From the NCBI GenBank assembly GCA_024196135.1, contig JAMQCK010000540.1, forward strand, positions 1 through 20,451: a stretch of 20,451 nucleotides of DNA, written 5' to 3'. The translations under genes and the position numbers were made by a program. Shown here piece after piece: positions 1-10,678 of the stretch (positions within the stretch are counted from its first letter, which is position 1; each line of letters starts with the position of its first letter). A model generated the notes under the pieces. The model was not told the DNA's origin. It did no database searches and worked only from the letters and a program-made list of their open reading frames with translations. The stretch is from Pleurotus ostreatus/Saccharomyces cerevisiae fusant (lineage: Eukaryota; Opisthokonta).

Positions 1-122
1 GCCGCATACGTCGGGCTCCCGCAGCTGTCCGTCAGCGTCTTGCTCCCCCCGGGCGCCATGCTCCCGCTCGGGAACTTGGCGCTGAAGCCGAAGTCGACCA
101 GTTTGATTTGGCGCGCGTCGTC

Positions 123-155
<33 letters not shown>

Positions 156-671
156 GCAGAGGGTGCGCGCGTGGAGGTACTCGAGGGCGGAGGTGAGCTG
201 GGCGAGGAGGGCGCGGGCTTTGGGCTCGGGGAGGCGGCCGCGGGTGATGAGGTAGCGGAAGAGCTCGCCGCCTTCGAGGTATTCCATGACGAGGACGAGG
301 TGCTTGGGGGTGTCGATGCAGCCGTACCTATAGAGGGATAAGTATGAAAGTATAGCAAGGGGGAAGGGGATGAACGCACATGCGCGCGATGTGAGGGTGC
401 TTGAGGCGATAGGTGTTCTCCACTTCCTTCCAGACTTTGTCTTGCTGCTTCTGGTCTCGCTTCCGGATGAACTTCAGCGCGACTTGATCCCCCGTCTCCG
501 AGTGTACGGCCACTACGAGGGTGCATGCCCGTTAGCTCTTCATGCCTTCAGCGATCTACTCAGCCACGCACACTTGAGATGGGGATCGCTCGTCGGACTT
601 GTCAGGTCCTGCAGCACAATGTACATCGTCCCCAGCGCCGCGGCGGGTATTTCTCCTGCGTGTCCTGGCAT
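1..671 (-). CDS. CAMK-type Ser/Thr protein kinase, 5' part (runs off window)
   Basis: Protein kinase, expected to phosphorylate Ser/Thr in the cytoplasm or nucleus. Three exons are visible on the minus strand: 671-572, 512-380 and 327-1, with introns of 59 nt (GTGCGT donor, GCTAAC branch site) and 52 nt; about 186 codons are in the window. Seen directly: the VALK lysine (about K47), the hinge MEYLEGGELF (about 92-101), the catalytic loop HRDIKPEN (136-143), the DFG triad (156-158), and an activation segment ending CGSPTYA at the edge. This order and the CGSPTYA type fit the AMPK/Snf1/MARK-like branch of the CAMK group. I could not name an ortholog. Oddity: in this model the glycine-rich loop before LAVHSETGDQVALK is degenerate and has no GxGxxG. 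The start at 671 is the only one I found that joins the exons in frame, but an undetected upstream exon is possible. It is head-to-head with the GH16 gene. Confidence 0.85.
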
Positions 672-1892
672 TGTAGCGGTTCGTCAAGTTCTGAATGAGT
701 TCTTGTTTTGTTCGTAGGGGGATTGGGGCTCGTGGTGTATCGTTGTTGGTGGCGAACCGCGTCCCTCGGCGTTTCACAAGAAAATCACAAGAAAGAATCC
801 AAGAAACCAGCCAGAGGCGAGTCGGGTCCGAGTCAACACGCCAGAGTCCTCATGTCCGTCCGTAGCAAAGGCGTTCCGTAAATGGCAATTTAGTCGGCGG
901 CGTGGATACGCGGATCTTCGGGCCGAAGAAGGATTGCACGTGAAAGTCGCGTGTTGGGATCTTCGCACGGTTGGTTTCGTACTTTTTTCGTAGCCCTCAC
1001 GAGCTACTACTGTCCCTAGCTACGGGTTCAGCATGTATTCCCTGCGGTAGCTATTCTCTATCTGCTGTCAGAGTTCTGAACCGCTGAAACAGACCTCAAT
1101 CGCTACCGCATCAGTCCGTGTATGGCCATGTATTCGTGGATTTTCTGCCAATTTTCCGTTTCCAAAGCTCCCTTGACAGCCCTTAGGCTCTTCGAACGGG
1201 TCAGAACCTCCTTCGCCTCCTCAACATTAGCAGGCGGCGATTAGCAGAGTCGTGGACGTTGAATAACGTGACCGCGAGACGGATGGACATCGTGACCTGT
1301 CAATCTGAGACCATCGCGTGTCCGAGTCGCGTCTTTCGCGTCCTGCTCCCGACCACGATGGTGTCCCCTCGTATGATCCTTTTGAATGTCCCTTGTATCC
1401 TCGCCGTTCCCGAGTGAGGACCTGCCTTTATGTGCCCAAATTTGGATTCGCGCAACACCCGACGAAGCGGATCGGCAAGTTCACACGCGACTGCGCAGCC
1501 GCCGTCGCTGGGGGGCGTCGCCGCTGATGTCAACCGAACTGCAGAACCCGCGCGCGAAGTGATGGCCAGTGGCGCGCGCACGCGAGGGGGCCGGCGCCGG
1601 GCGGGCAGGTATATAGCCTGCGCGCGCTGCGCCGCGAGGGTCCTTCCTCTCGCCCCCGCAGTTTTCCGCAGCCCAGCAGAACGTCGCCCAGCGCGCCATT
1701 CTCGTCATCTTCATTTACCCGACCCCGAACGCTGTGCGGCCGGCTAACTTTGGATTCTCGCTTTTTCTTCTGTCCTTTCTTCGCTACTCTCACGTCTGAA
1801 GCTCGGCACTGAACCAAGCTTGTGAACTCCCTCTGTCCTTTCGACTGTTGAATCTCTTTGCGATCATCTCCATCACCTCTTCGCCTGCCATA
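672..1892. other. Bidirectional intergenic region between kinase and GH16 genes
   Basis: About 1.2 kb separates two divergently oriented start codons, so it should hold both promoters and 5' UTRs. Reading both strands I see no protein with recognisable domains; the short ORFs here are random openings in GC-rich DNA. The only clear element is a TATA-like site near the GH16 side. A pyrimidine-rich stretch (about 1755-1800) just before the GH16 start is typical of fungal transcription start regions. Confidence 0.6.
1610..1616 (+). promoter_or_regulatory. TATA-like box upstream of GH16 gene
   Basis: TATATAG lies in an otherwise very GC-rich block, about 277 nt before the chosen ATG at 1893. It would imply a 5' UTR of roughly 240 nt, which is long but possible. 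The assignment rests on sequence only. Confidence 0.4.
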
Positions 1893-3353
1893 ATGTCCGC
1901 GAACCTCATTGCAGCGGCTGCTGCGATCCTTCCTATGCTCGTGTCGCCCGCAGCGGCGACGAGCTACGATCTTGTGAAGGAGTATTCGGGAGAGTCGTTC
2001 TTCGACGGGTGGTCCTTCTACGGCAACTGTGCGTGCTCTGCCTCCACCATTGGGCCCTCTCCTAACCTCGCCACACAGACGACAACCTAACCAATGGCGA
2101 CGCCATGTAAGCCTTGCTCTACACCACCCCCTCTCATCCTGTCATGCCAACGCATCTCCTAGCTTCCTTTCCGCAGACGAGAACAACGATGCGAAGCTCG
2201 CGTACGTGGACTCGTCGACGGGCCGCGCGATCATCAAGGTGGACAATACCACGAACGTGCCGTACAACGAGAAGCGCAACACAATCCGGATTGCATCTGA
2301 GGAGCGCTACGATATTGGTAGCGTCTTCGTCGCGGACTTCTACCATGTGCCGTACGGGGTGCGTCTCTACTTCCTCACATCCCTACCCATCTCCCACCTT
2401 CCCTTGCACTGTCCGCCCTTCCTAACTTCCCTTCCCACCATTCTCGCCGTCAAATCCGTCATCCTGACATCATCCCCCCCTCCAGTGCTCCGTATGGCCC
2501 GCCTGGTGGTCGCAGGCGCCCAACTGGCCCACGGGCGGCGAGATCGACACCTTCGAGGGCGTGAACATGGTGACGATGAACCAGATGGCGCTGCACACGG
2601 AGGACGGCTGCAAGCAGGTGTCCCCGAGCCAGTCGTCGACGCTGGTGAACTCGACGGACTGCAACAAGGACGTGAACGAGAACTCGGGCTGCGTGGTGAC
2701 GGACCCGGAGACGGACTCGTATGGGGAGGCGTTTGCGAAGGCGGGCGGGGGTGTGTGGGTGACGGAGATGGCGAGTTCGGGGATTTCGTGAGTGTTTGTT
2801 TGTGGCGAGGTGGGAGAGTGGGATGAGATGAGATCGCTAACCTTAAACGTCCTCTAGCATCTGGTTCTACTCGCGCGACGAGGTCCCCGACGCGATCAAG
2901 AACAACGCCTCGTCCATCGACACGTCCTCGCTCGGCACGCCGGTCGCGAACTGGCCGACGGGCGGCTGCGACATCGACACGTTCTTCCAGGCGCAGAACC
3001 TGATCTTCGACATCACGCTTTGCGGCGACTTCGCGGGCGCGGACGACGTGTTCTCGCAGACGTGCTCGGGGTCGTGCTATGAGGTGGGTGTTAGATTGCT
3101 CGGTCTTGGTCCACGCTTTTTGCGGAATATATGCGCGTCCGATCTCAATTGCTAAAATCGCCCTTAGGACTACGTCGTCGGCAACGGCTCCGTCTACGCC
3201 ACTGCCTACTTCGACATCGCCGCCGTCCGCGTGTTCGGCCAGAGCGGCACCAACGTCGTTGTCGACGGCGACTCGGGCGCGGTGCCGAGCGCGAAGTGGG
3301 GCCTGGGCTCGCTCGTCGCGGCCGTGGGCTTCTTGTTTGGCGTCGCGCTTTGA
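1893..3353 (+). CDS. GH16 family endo-beta-1,3(4)-glucanase (laminarinase-like), GPI-type C-terminus
   Basis: Retaining glycoside hydrolase expected to cut mixed or beta-1,3-linked glucans at the cell surface. Exons: 1893-2028, 2079-2106, 2163-2358, 2486-2787, 2858-3083, 3168-3353; all junctions keep frame and give 357 aa. Residues 1-22 are a signal peptide (Ala-rich hydrophobic core). The GH16 fold follows, with TTNVPYNEKRNTIRI (residues about 83-97), PYGCSVWPAWW and the catalytic motif GEIDTFE, giving nucleophile E139, D141 and acid/base E144. The tail ends with a small-residue region and a hydrophobic stretch (WGLGSLVAAVGFLFGVAL), which suggests a GPI anchor (inference). Family knowledge: close to the Lam16A-type laminarinases of wood-rot fungi, acting in fungal wall remodelling or glucan use. 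The start at 1893 has a good context (CCATAATG); upstream in-frame openings lack an ATG. It diverges from the kinase and converges on BTB gene A. Confidence 0.93.
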
Positions 3354-3831
3354 GAGGTGCATCCGCCTCTGGTGACGCGTCCTCAAAGCCCGCCCCGCGC
3401 GATGCCTCGGATGAAGCTAGCGGTGCATGCGTCACCTCACCTCGCCTTCGTAGACGACCCGATGGACAATATGTTAATGACCTCGACGCTGCGCTCGGCC
3501 GCAGCTACCTACATACTATGTTCTGTCTAGAAGTACTTATACCTGCTCCTGCGGACAGTAATGGACCGTTTGTTACCCCCTTCATCGTCGTGATTTTCTG
3601 ACCCGAGAGCGCGAGCTGTGAACTGTTGAGCTCAAGGGAGGCTATCGATGAGCGCGATTTTCCGACTATGCCTTCTTGCGGAGGTTCTGCGGGTGCCTTC
3701 GTAGGTCTTTCGCCTCATGGCATGATGGGCAAATGAGTTCGTGGTCGTGCACACAGCCCCAGATACAGTAAAGCGAACAACATATTACCGAATAGATGAT
3801 TAACGCTCTTGTATCGTACTAATCCGACCTG
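3354..3831. other. Intergenic region between convergent GH16 and BTB-A genes
   Basis: This 478-bp spacer lies between two 3' ends and should contain both 3' UTRs and polyadenylation sites. I see no conserved protein on either strand, no RNA gene and no clear repeat. Confidence 0.6.
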
Positions 3832-4987
3832 CTATGTGTCGCTACACGCCCGCAGTTCGAAGTCTTTGAGCTCTTCCCAGGCTGGAAGACCGAAGAACGA
3901 TGGCAATTTCTGCCAGATGGCCTGTAATTCGGCCTCCCTTCTCTGTCGCGCTAGCAACAGGCACGCCTCGCATACTGACGGCCCCTGCTGGCGCGACAGG
4001 AACCCCGGCCAGTCCAGCAGTAAAGCTATATTCGTGTCCTTCTCGAGGCGGGCGAGAAGCCTTTCTCGAAGCAGCAGTCGACGATCCCTGCACCCGCGCG
4101 GATCCGGGCAACCCGCGGGTGCCGGGGACGGGTCTGCGAGGCCCATCCGTATGCATTTCATGGATGCAGCGAGCAGTCTCGCCCGCCCGCCCAGCAGGGT
4201 GCATCGACTCTGTATGCTGGCGGATTCCAGCCGTGGTACGCGGGGTGCACCCGAGGCGAGAGTGTCCTGGGACTGGCATCAATCAAACAGCTCTAAATGT
4301 GCGGACTCTTTCATGCGTACCACATTGCATGTATCTGCGATACGAAAATAGATCATCGCCATGGTCCTGTGCAGGCCGACTGTTTGCAGAGTATCGACGA
4401 GATGGAGCAGTCGCTGCCATTTTTCGAAATGGATGCGCGTGAGTGTGCAAGGCAACACCTCGCGTCTTTCGATGAATTGTTCCAGAGAATCGGGGAACTC
4501 GTAGCGGAGCCTGGCCACAGCGTCCTCCCAGAGCCCCGGTATGATGTACTTGTGGCTCAACCTCAAGGCTGATGCCACATCGGCGATGGAGGGCGTCAGC
4601 GAGGACGACTTTCTATCCGCTGCATCAGCTATATTCGGCGAGCCGAAGGGAAAACTTGACGCACGGCCCGAGAAGGAAGCTCAACATATATTCGACGTCA
4701 GCCGCTGTATCTGGCAGCCTCATAATTTGACATCCATCCACCGTGTCCGAGTCCTGTTCGAGCTGCGGTTGCGGGATCGCAAATGCGTCTTTGAAGAAAG
4801 GAGAGTAGGTCGCCAGGAGGCCCTTGTAAAATTTGAATTTGACGTTCTCCGCCTGGAGCACAATGTTGCCATCGTCGAACCAGATTTCTGACCGCACGAA
4901 AGACTCCTCGTCCTGAGCATCATCAAGGTCGCTCCTCTTCCGCTTTGTTGCCGGAGGCGCAGAGGTGTCGGCGTTACCTGCGCTCAT
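3832..4987 (-). CDS. BTB/POZ domain protein, paralog A
   Basis: Minus-strand gene with exons 4987-4665, 4612-4321 and 4266-3832, giving 349 aa. Introns are 52 and 54 nt. The N-terminus carries a basic KRKR patch (a possible nuclear signal, inferred) and an acidic linker. The BTB/POZ fold follows at about residues 32-107: WFDDGNIVLQAENVKFKFYK, GLLATYSPFFKD and a DVEYML core. After intron 1 comes a helical BACK-like part with LRLSHKYIIPGLWEDAVARL. The C-terminal part has GGRARLL, a CEAC pair (C304, C307) and WQKLPSFFGLPAWEELKD (323-340). BTB domains dimerise and often recruit Cul3 ligases; the target here is unknown. Intron 1 interrupts a Pro codon (phase 2) and intron 2 follows TCNV (phase 0), as in paralogs B, C and D. 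No lesions are seen. Confidence 0.85.
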
Positions 4988-5230
4988 GACGATGTAGCGC
5001 CCTTGACGGGCTGCGAAAAGAACGTCTAGAGGTTGCCACAGTTCTCGGGCGGGGAGGCGACGTTAGATAATTAGCGAGTGAACGGTGAGAGCAAAGCGCG
5101 ACCTGTAACTTCACTGCGTGCGGACCACGTGTGTGTACAAATAGGCCCAATCAAAAGCAACGTGACAGCGGCTGCTTTGTGTCCAAGTTCATTGTACGTA
5201 GTGCGAAAGTAGGTACTAACAAGAAGCTGA

Positions 5231-5493
5231 CTCTTTGAGTGGTCACGCATTCCGAGTTCTTCCATGACTAGGGAAGAGGCGCATATATTCGCGCGAGTCG
5301 CCTTCCATCCCCTTGTGACTGGGTCTGAGCCACTGATTTGCCGGGTGTGCAGACACCATTGCTCTGCCAATCATGTATGGAGGACATGCTAAAAAAGGTG
5401 GCTGCTGAGCAGTACTCATTGTGGAGTGAGTTACCGTCGCTCTTTGGCCTGCCTGACTGGGGAGAATTGAGGGGTTTTGTTCTAGTACCATGA
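5231..5493 (+). pseudogene. Decayed 3' fragment of the BTB paralog family (E)
   Basis: On the plus strand, one frame reads FARVAFHPLVTGSEPLICR up to about 5343. A second frame then carries LLCQSCMEDMLKKVA and LWSELPSLFGLPDWGELRGF, ending at TGA 5491-5493. The CxxC pair and the LPS-L-FGLP-x-W signature match the C-termini of genes A-D, so this is the end of exon 3 of a former copy with at least one frameshift near 5340. I find no BTB domain, exon 1 or exon 2 upstream, and a stop lies in the first frame at 5228-5230. It is oriented opposite to neighbouring gene A, so it is not an exon of A. Confidence 0.75.
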
Positions 5494-5860
5494 CCCAGAA
5501 CACGACGAAATTCATTCACTCTTCAATGCGCTTGAGGCATCCAACCAGCTTGCATCGTGACCTGCCCTGACCTACTAACAGGATCGCGCTCATGAAGACT
5601 TAGCGCTTCCGTTTGTCTTTCTAGAAGCAGTTGCTTCAGTAGCTTTCGCCGGTGTGTGTACTGAAAGCTGACAGATCAGAGCTCTCGTAGCTCGAATCTA
5701 AGTTTCTTCATGGAAGAGAGGCAGCGCAGACTGGATTATGTGATCGAAAGTGAAAGTGCAACTGGCACTGCAAGTCAAGGTTCGACTTCGTGACGCACAT
5801 GAGCGTGACCCATGTCACGGGCGTCACTCAACTTCAACCAGGACCGTCATCGCCGCGGCC

Positions 5861-5870
5861 GATAAAAAGG
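5861..5870 (+). promoter_or_regulatory. TATA-like element upstream of the 2OG oxygenase gene
   Basis: GATAAAAAGG in a GC-rich setting, about 120 nt before the ATG at 5992. This position suits a start at 5992 better than the internal ATG at 6247. Weak evidence, based on sequence alone. Confidence 0.3.
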
Positions 5871-5991
5871 TTCCGCTATCCTCTCCGCTCGGCGATCCAG
5901 GTCCTCCTGAGCTCGGCAAGGCAGGCCCTCCCGTACCCGAGGCCCGCGGCCACCCGCCTTAAGCCGCCTTATCGCTGCTGTCCTAGTCATC

Positions 5992-7659
5992 ATGGTCCAT
6001 AATCACCACCTTGAGCATCGGTATCCAGAGAATATAAACCCCTCTTCGACGAGCGAGACGGCTTTTCCTCGATCGGATACCTCCAGCGCGTCTGTAGCGT
6101 CGACTTCGTCCAACTTTAAGGCTCGTCCTGAACGGTCATCTACGATTCACCCTGACCCTTCGTCTGCGCCTCACCCCGACCATACACCACCTATTCACAT
6201 CGACCGCTCGACACCCCCGCAAGGTCTTCAGCCACTACCGCCAGACATGTCGCCCCCGCTACCTTCTTTCCTGGCGGGCGCGAAGCGGACGGAGTCGACG
6301 TTTGAGCAGATCCCGGTGATTGATTTTCGGGATATGGTCAGTGAGGACAAGGACAAGCGCCAGGCTTTGGCGGAGAAGATCAGGGATGCGTGCGTGAATG
6401 GTGAGTGTGGAACAAAGATCTTTCAGTATTGCACCAGGAGGGGGACAGGATTTTGTGGCGTGGCATACTACGTCCGTCCATCCTACTTGCACTCTTGCTA
6501 ACACTTTGCCATTCCAGTCGGCTTCTTCTACCTCGCCAACCCGCCCGCGTCTCTCTTCCCGCCCGGCCTCCCCGAGTCGACCATCGAGAAGCACGCCAAG
6601 CCGTTCTTCGCGCTCCCGAAGGAGACTAAAACCGGCTGGGACATCCACAAGAGCGCGAACTTCAAGGGCTACACGGCGATGCATGCGGAGAAGACGGACA
6701 CGGAGGCGGAGGGGCGCGGCGATTGGCATGAAGGGTTCGACGTGGGGTGGGAGGAGGAGGGCGAGGGGAAGGGTGGAGAGAAGGACGCGAATGGCAGTGC
6801 GATGGCGGGGGCGAATGTGTGGCCGCCGGAGGAGATGCTGCCTGGGTTTAGGAAGGGGGTGATGGAGTATTAGTGAGTGGCGGATGCAAGAGGCTGGAAA
6901 AGGTGATTGACCATCATTTCAGCCATGCGACGGTGAAGCTGGGGCTGGCCTTGTTCCCCCTCTTCGCACTTGCGCTGGACATGCCGGAGAATTTCTTCGA
7001 GGATAAGGTATGCTCGGTGACAAGGTTGCAAGGGAGAAAGCATTGACCTCGGGTGACAGACGACGAAGCCCGCGGCGATTTTGCGGTTACTGCACTACCC
7101 GAACCAGCCGCCCGTGTCAAAGAAGAACGGCGAGATGGGGATTGGGAGGCATACAGAGTGAGCATCCCCGCTAGAGCTACTTCCGCTTTGCTTACGCCTC
7201 CCAAAGCTACGAGTGCTTTACATTGCTTTGGCAACAAACCGGCATTACCTGCCTGCAAGTGCAGAACACGGCAGGCCGATGGGTAGATGCCGTACCCATC
7301 GAGGGCTCTTTGGTCGTCAAGTACGTCTTTAGCCGTTCGACCACCTGCAGTGGACTCACGATTGTACAGCATCGGCGACCAGCTTGCCCGATGGACGAAC
7401 GACGTGTTCAAGTCGACGCCGCATCGTGCGCTGAACACGTCAGGAAAGGAGCGGTACTCGATGCCGCTTTTCTTTGGCGTGGACTATGACGTGCCACTGG
7501 AGGTGAGTCTGCTGAGAGGCGCGGCCTTTCCCTTGCTGACGTCCACAGGCGATTCCGACCTGCGTCTCGGAGGAGATGCCCGCCAAGTACCCGGTGATGA
7601 AGGCGGGCGACTATGTGAAGCAGCGGTTGGAGGAGACGTACGCACACTCGAAAGCCTAG
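5992..7659 (+). CDS. 2-oxoglutarate/Fe(II)-dependent oxygenase, isopenicillin N synthase-like
   Basis: Exons: 5992-6400, 6518-6872, 6923-7007, 7060-7157, 7207-7320, 7370-7502 and 7549-7659; frame is kept at all six introns (46-117 nt), giving 434 aa. The first about 95 residues are Ser/Pro/His-rich and probably disordered. The N-terminal DIOX region starts at EQIPVIDF. The Fe(II) ligands are H314 and D316 (HTD, with the Asp codon split by an intron) and H372 (TPHRAL). R382-Y-S384 is the expected 2-oxoglutarate-binding RxS. Family members oxidise small molecules (antibiotic precursors, gibberellins, flavonoids and others); the substrate cannot be told here. An ATG at 6247 just before the domain is an alternative start. 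A Glu/Gly-rich acidic segment lies in exon 2 after GDWHEGFDVGWE. No biosynthetic partner genes are adjacent. Confidence 0.9.
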
Positions 7660-8060
7660 CCGTAGTACTATGAATACATGCTGCGGTCCACGTAAACGGC
7701 GCCAGTTGTGGGTCCAGAGGCGTGTGACGTGACTGAGGTCGGTGGAGGTGTGACGGCTGTGTTCCTTCCGTTATTGTTCTTGTCGCTGGCAGTCTTCTCT
7801 GCGTTTTCCCTTGTTCGTTGAAGCCCAGCGCTGGAAGTCTTGTGCTCTTCACCGACTCAGAGCTAGACCGGCAGGCCCGCAGGTCGCGTCTAGAAATTAT
7901 CAGCCCAGCTCAGCCTGCACGACAAGCCCTCCAGTGGCCCACCGGTGCGTCCTCCCCGCTATCGCGCTGCGCACCCCGGGGCTGATCACCGCGCGCCAGT
8001 TTCCAACACCGCCCGCTTTCCATTGACATTGCACTTCATTCACCGGCGCCAGCGTCCGAC
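7660..8060. other. Intergenic region between 2OG oxygenase and VTS1-like genes
   Basis: About 400 bp between two plus-strand genes; it should hold the 3' end of the first and the promoter of the second. No coding sequence, RNA gene or obvious TATA box is seen. Confidence 0.55.
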
Positions 8061-10243
8061 ATGAGTCTCCGCCCTCCCTCCTCGGCCAGCCGCAGCCCGT
8101 CCCCCGGGCCCCAAGAGAACGGCAGGAACGCCCACGTTCGGCAGTCCATGGGCCCCTCTGCGAGAGGCACGCCGACTCTGGCTCCGTCATCTCCCCGTCC
8201 GGGCGGTGGGCCCAGTGCCCGACCGACAAGCGAGCTGCTGAGCGCTGGAAGCGCTGGCATGTTCCAAACCCCCGAAGGTATGGCGCATACTGCCCGCCAC
8301 AAAACCACCTCCTAACATTCTTCTAGCGGAGGCCTTAGACCAATGGTTCGAAAATCTTCAGAACTACGAAGCGACCCTCGTACGTGGCCCGTTGCCGCCT
8401 CATCCCACATGTTCATTTTTGCGCAGGAGGAGATGGCCGCGGCGTCTCTGGACGTTAACTTTAAAGAGGAACTTTCCGCCATCGAGCAATGTGCGTTGTC
8501 CGTTATGCCACTCCTGCCACCTCTGACGATTGCTTGCAGGGTTCAAGGTCCTTTCGGAAGCCGAGCGCACAGCCGCTCTTTACAGTCTTCTACAGCACTC
8601 TACCCAAGTTCAGATCCGATTCTTCATCACCGTCCTCCAGCAGATGGCGCGGTCCGACCCCATGTCCGCCCTCCTTAGTCCCGCCATGGGTAAGTGCCGT
8701 TGCCAGGCATGTCGTACGTCGCTCACACCCCATGACAGGATCTATGCAGAGCCAGATGGAAGCGAAGCTTGCGAGCATGAACCTAAAGTCCCCTGGCCTC
8801 AAGTCCACCTTCCCTTCGTCCCCGACTGCCCGCAGCTTCAACACCGGCCCCAGCGGCGGGGCTGGCAACCGCCAGTCCGTCGTTCTGGAGCATGGCGCGA
8901 ACTTCCTGTCCCCCGATGCGGCAAACACGAGCGTCGGACAGGACTCTGCGGCAGCGACGCTCGCTCAGCAACGCGCCAAGCTCAAGGCTAGCAACGCTGC
9001 GCACAGGATCTCCGCTCCCGTCCTCAGTACGGGTGCGAACGGCGCTTCGTGGGCGAGCGCGGCGGCTTCACTCGGTCAGGTCTCGGAGAACAACCAGTCG
9101 AGCCCTCCCGCGCAGGAGTCGAGCTCGCGCCCCAAGAGCACCGAGTTCAGCGGTGGCCAGCGCGCCAGCATCGGTGGTGGCGAGCAGCTTGCGAACACCT
9201 CGTCTCACGATAACTGGGCGAGCATGGTCAACACTCCGCTCGTGCCCATGTTCCAAAAGGATCACCGTCAGTCGCTCGATAGCGCTGCGAGCAAGCTCCA
9301 GGAGTGGTCATCGGGCCAGAAGAGCCCTGCTCCTGGCGTCCCTCGCATGGGCGATCCGACCATCCACAAGCGCGCTGCGAAGAGCTCGAACGGACAGGGC
9401 TCTGATACGAGCGCAGTATACGACGAGAACGGCAATCTCATTCAGGGCGGCAATGGTGCGGCGCGTATGCGCAACGTCAGCCAGGGTGGACTTGGGCCAG
9501 TGGGAGGCGGCGCTGGCAGCTGGCAGGCCGGCGGCGCGCGGAGCCCGGCGCTCTCCAACACATCTTCGGGCAGGTTCGGCGGCGACGAACCCAGCCCCAA
9601 TCTCAACAATCTCGGCATGCCGATGAACGCGATGAACGGCGGGCTGCCGGGTATGAACGGCATGAACGGCCTTAACGGCTTCAACATGGGCCTTGGCAGC
9701 CCTACGATGGGCATGAATGGGATGAACGGCATGCCCGGGCTGGGTGGCATGTCCCCGATGACGCCCTTCAACCTGAATATGCTCAGCGCGATGGGCATCT
9801 CGCCCGAGGCGCAGCTGCTCGCGGCGCAGATGGCGGCGAGCGGCGCGTTCGGGCAGGCGAACTGGAGCGGGAACCCCTTGTTGAACGCGCAGGGCATGAA
9901 CAACATGCGCCAGCGCCCGGGCCCGCCCAGCAACCGCTCGACGCCGAACAAGAGCATGGGCAACCCGGGCACGAGCACGCCGAAGCAGAACAACGACGAG
10001 GACGTGGACCCGGCGCTGCTGACGGACATCCCCGGCTGGCTGCGCAGCCTGCGGCTGCACAAGTACACGCCGAACTTCGAGGGGATGAAGTGGCAGGACA
10101 TGGTGGTGATGGACGAGGCGGCGCTGGAGGCGAAGGGCGTCGCCGCGCTCGGGGCGCGGAGGAAGATGCTCAAGACGTTCGAGGTGGTGCGGAAGAAGAT
10201 GGGCATCGAGGGTCCGCCCTCGGCGTCGTCGAGCGCGGCTTGA
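8061..10243 (+). CDS. VTS1: Vts1/Smaug-like SAM-domain RNA-binding protein
   Basis: Exons 8061-8277, 8327-8379, 8427-8490, 8540-8689 and 8739-10243 give 662 aa. Order: a Ser/Pro-rich N-terminus (1-72); a conserved helical region spread over exons 2-4 (about 73-161), with [15 protein letters not shown] and [20 protein letters not shown]; a long disordered region with a Met/Asn/Gly-rich part (about 457-510, MNGMNG repeats); and a C-terminal SAM domain (about 585-650), with [13 protein letters not shown] and [15 protein letters not shown]. The LHKY and GARRK segments are hallmarks of the Vts1/Smaug SAM domain, which binds CNGG-type RNA hairpins and recruits deadenylation factors (family knowledge). 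A cytoplasmic role in mRNA decay is therefore likely. No lesions seen. The large final exon carries long antisense ORFs that are composition shadows. Confidence 0.92.
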
Positions 10244-10678
10244 GCGTCGGCATGCGCGGTACCTTCGAGGCTGGATATGCGACGGATTGCTCGCACGTTC
10301 GAATACTTCTCCCCGCTCTCTCTGTAATCTGACATACGATGTCTCGTCCTAATGATCCCTGTCTATGCTCTCCGCCAGTGTTCTCGCTCTCCTTCATAAA
10401 ATACGCATACCCGCCGTTATAGTCCGCTTTCAGTACGCATATCGTCACATGTTTACTTGTATGCCCAATGAATCCCGTGTCTATACCCTGCGAACAGCGC
10501 TGTGCTTGTTATAGTGCTGCAGCGCAGTCTTCACAGGACGTTGAAGTCGGATTGGACGCCACCACCATGGGGACTGTCACGCACACGGCATCTGCCGGTC
10601 ACTCACTTGGTGCCGAGCAGCGGGCGCTTCGTTTCTCATTCATAACCTTCTTGCAGGCGCGACTTGTCTTCCACTTCT
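10244..10678. other. Intergenic region between VTS1-like gene and BTB-B
   Basis: About 435 bp holding the 3' UTR of the VTS1-like gene and the upstream region of BTB-B. I see no gene or repeat. A possible acceptor (TTGCAG, 10651-10656) shortly before the BTB-B ATG could belong to a 5' UTR intron, but no donor is evident. Confidence 0.5.

Larger units (their letters stand above)
4988..5991. other. Intergenic region upstream of BTB-A and of the 2OG oxygenase gene
   Basis: About 1 kb between divergent genes. It contains a decayed BTB fragment (5231-5493, listed separately). A CCAAT motif occurs near 5146-5150 and a GATAAAAAGG element at 5861-5870. No other gene is visible. Confidence 0.55.

Noticed and set aside
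2367..3386. Minus-strand ORF of 339 codons opposite the GH16 exons
   Set aside because: Arg/Pro/Ser/Ala-rich shadow of GC-rich coding exons; it spans GH16 introns and has no domain.
8590..10335. Long ORFs antisense to or out of frame with the VTS1-like gene (up to about 297 codons)
   Set aside because: Their Arg/Ala/Pro-rich or mirrored low-complexity content follows from the repetitive sense strand; the sense frame carries the SAM domain.
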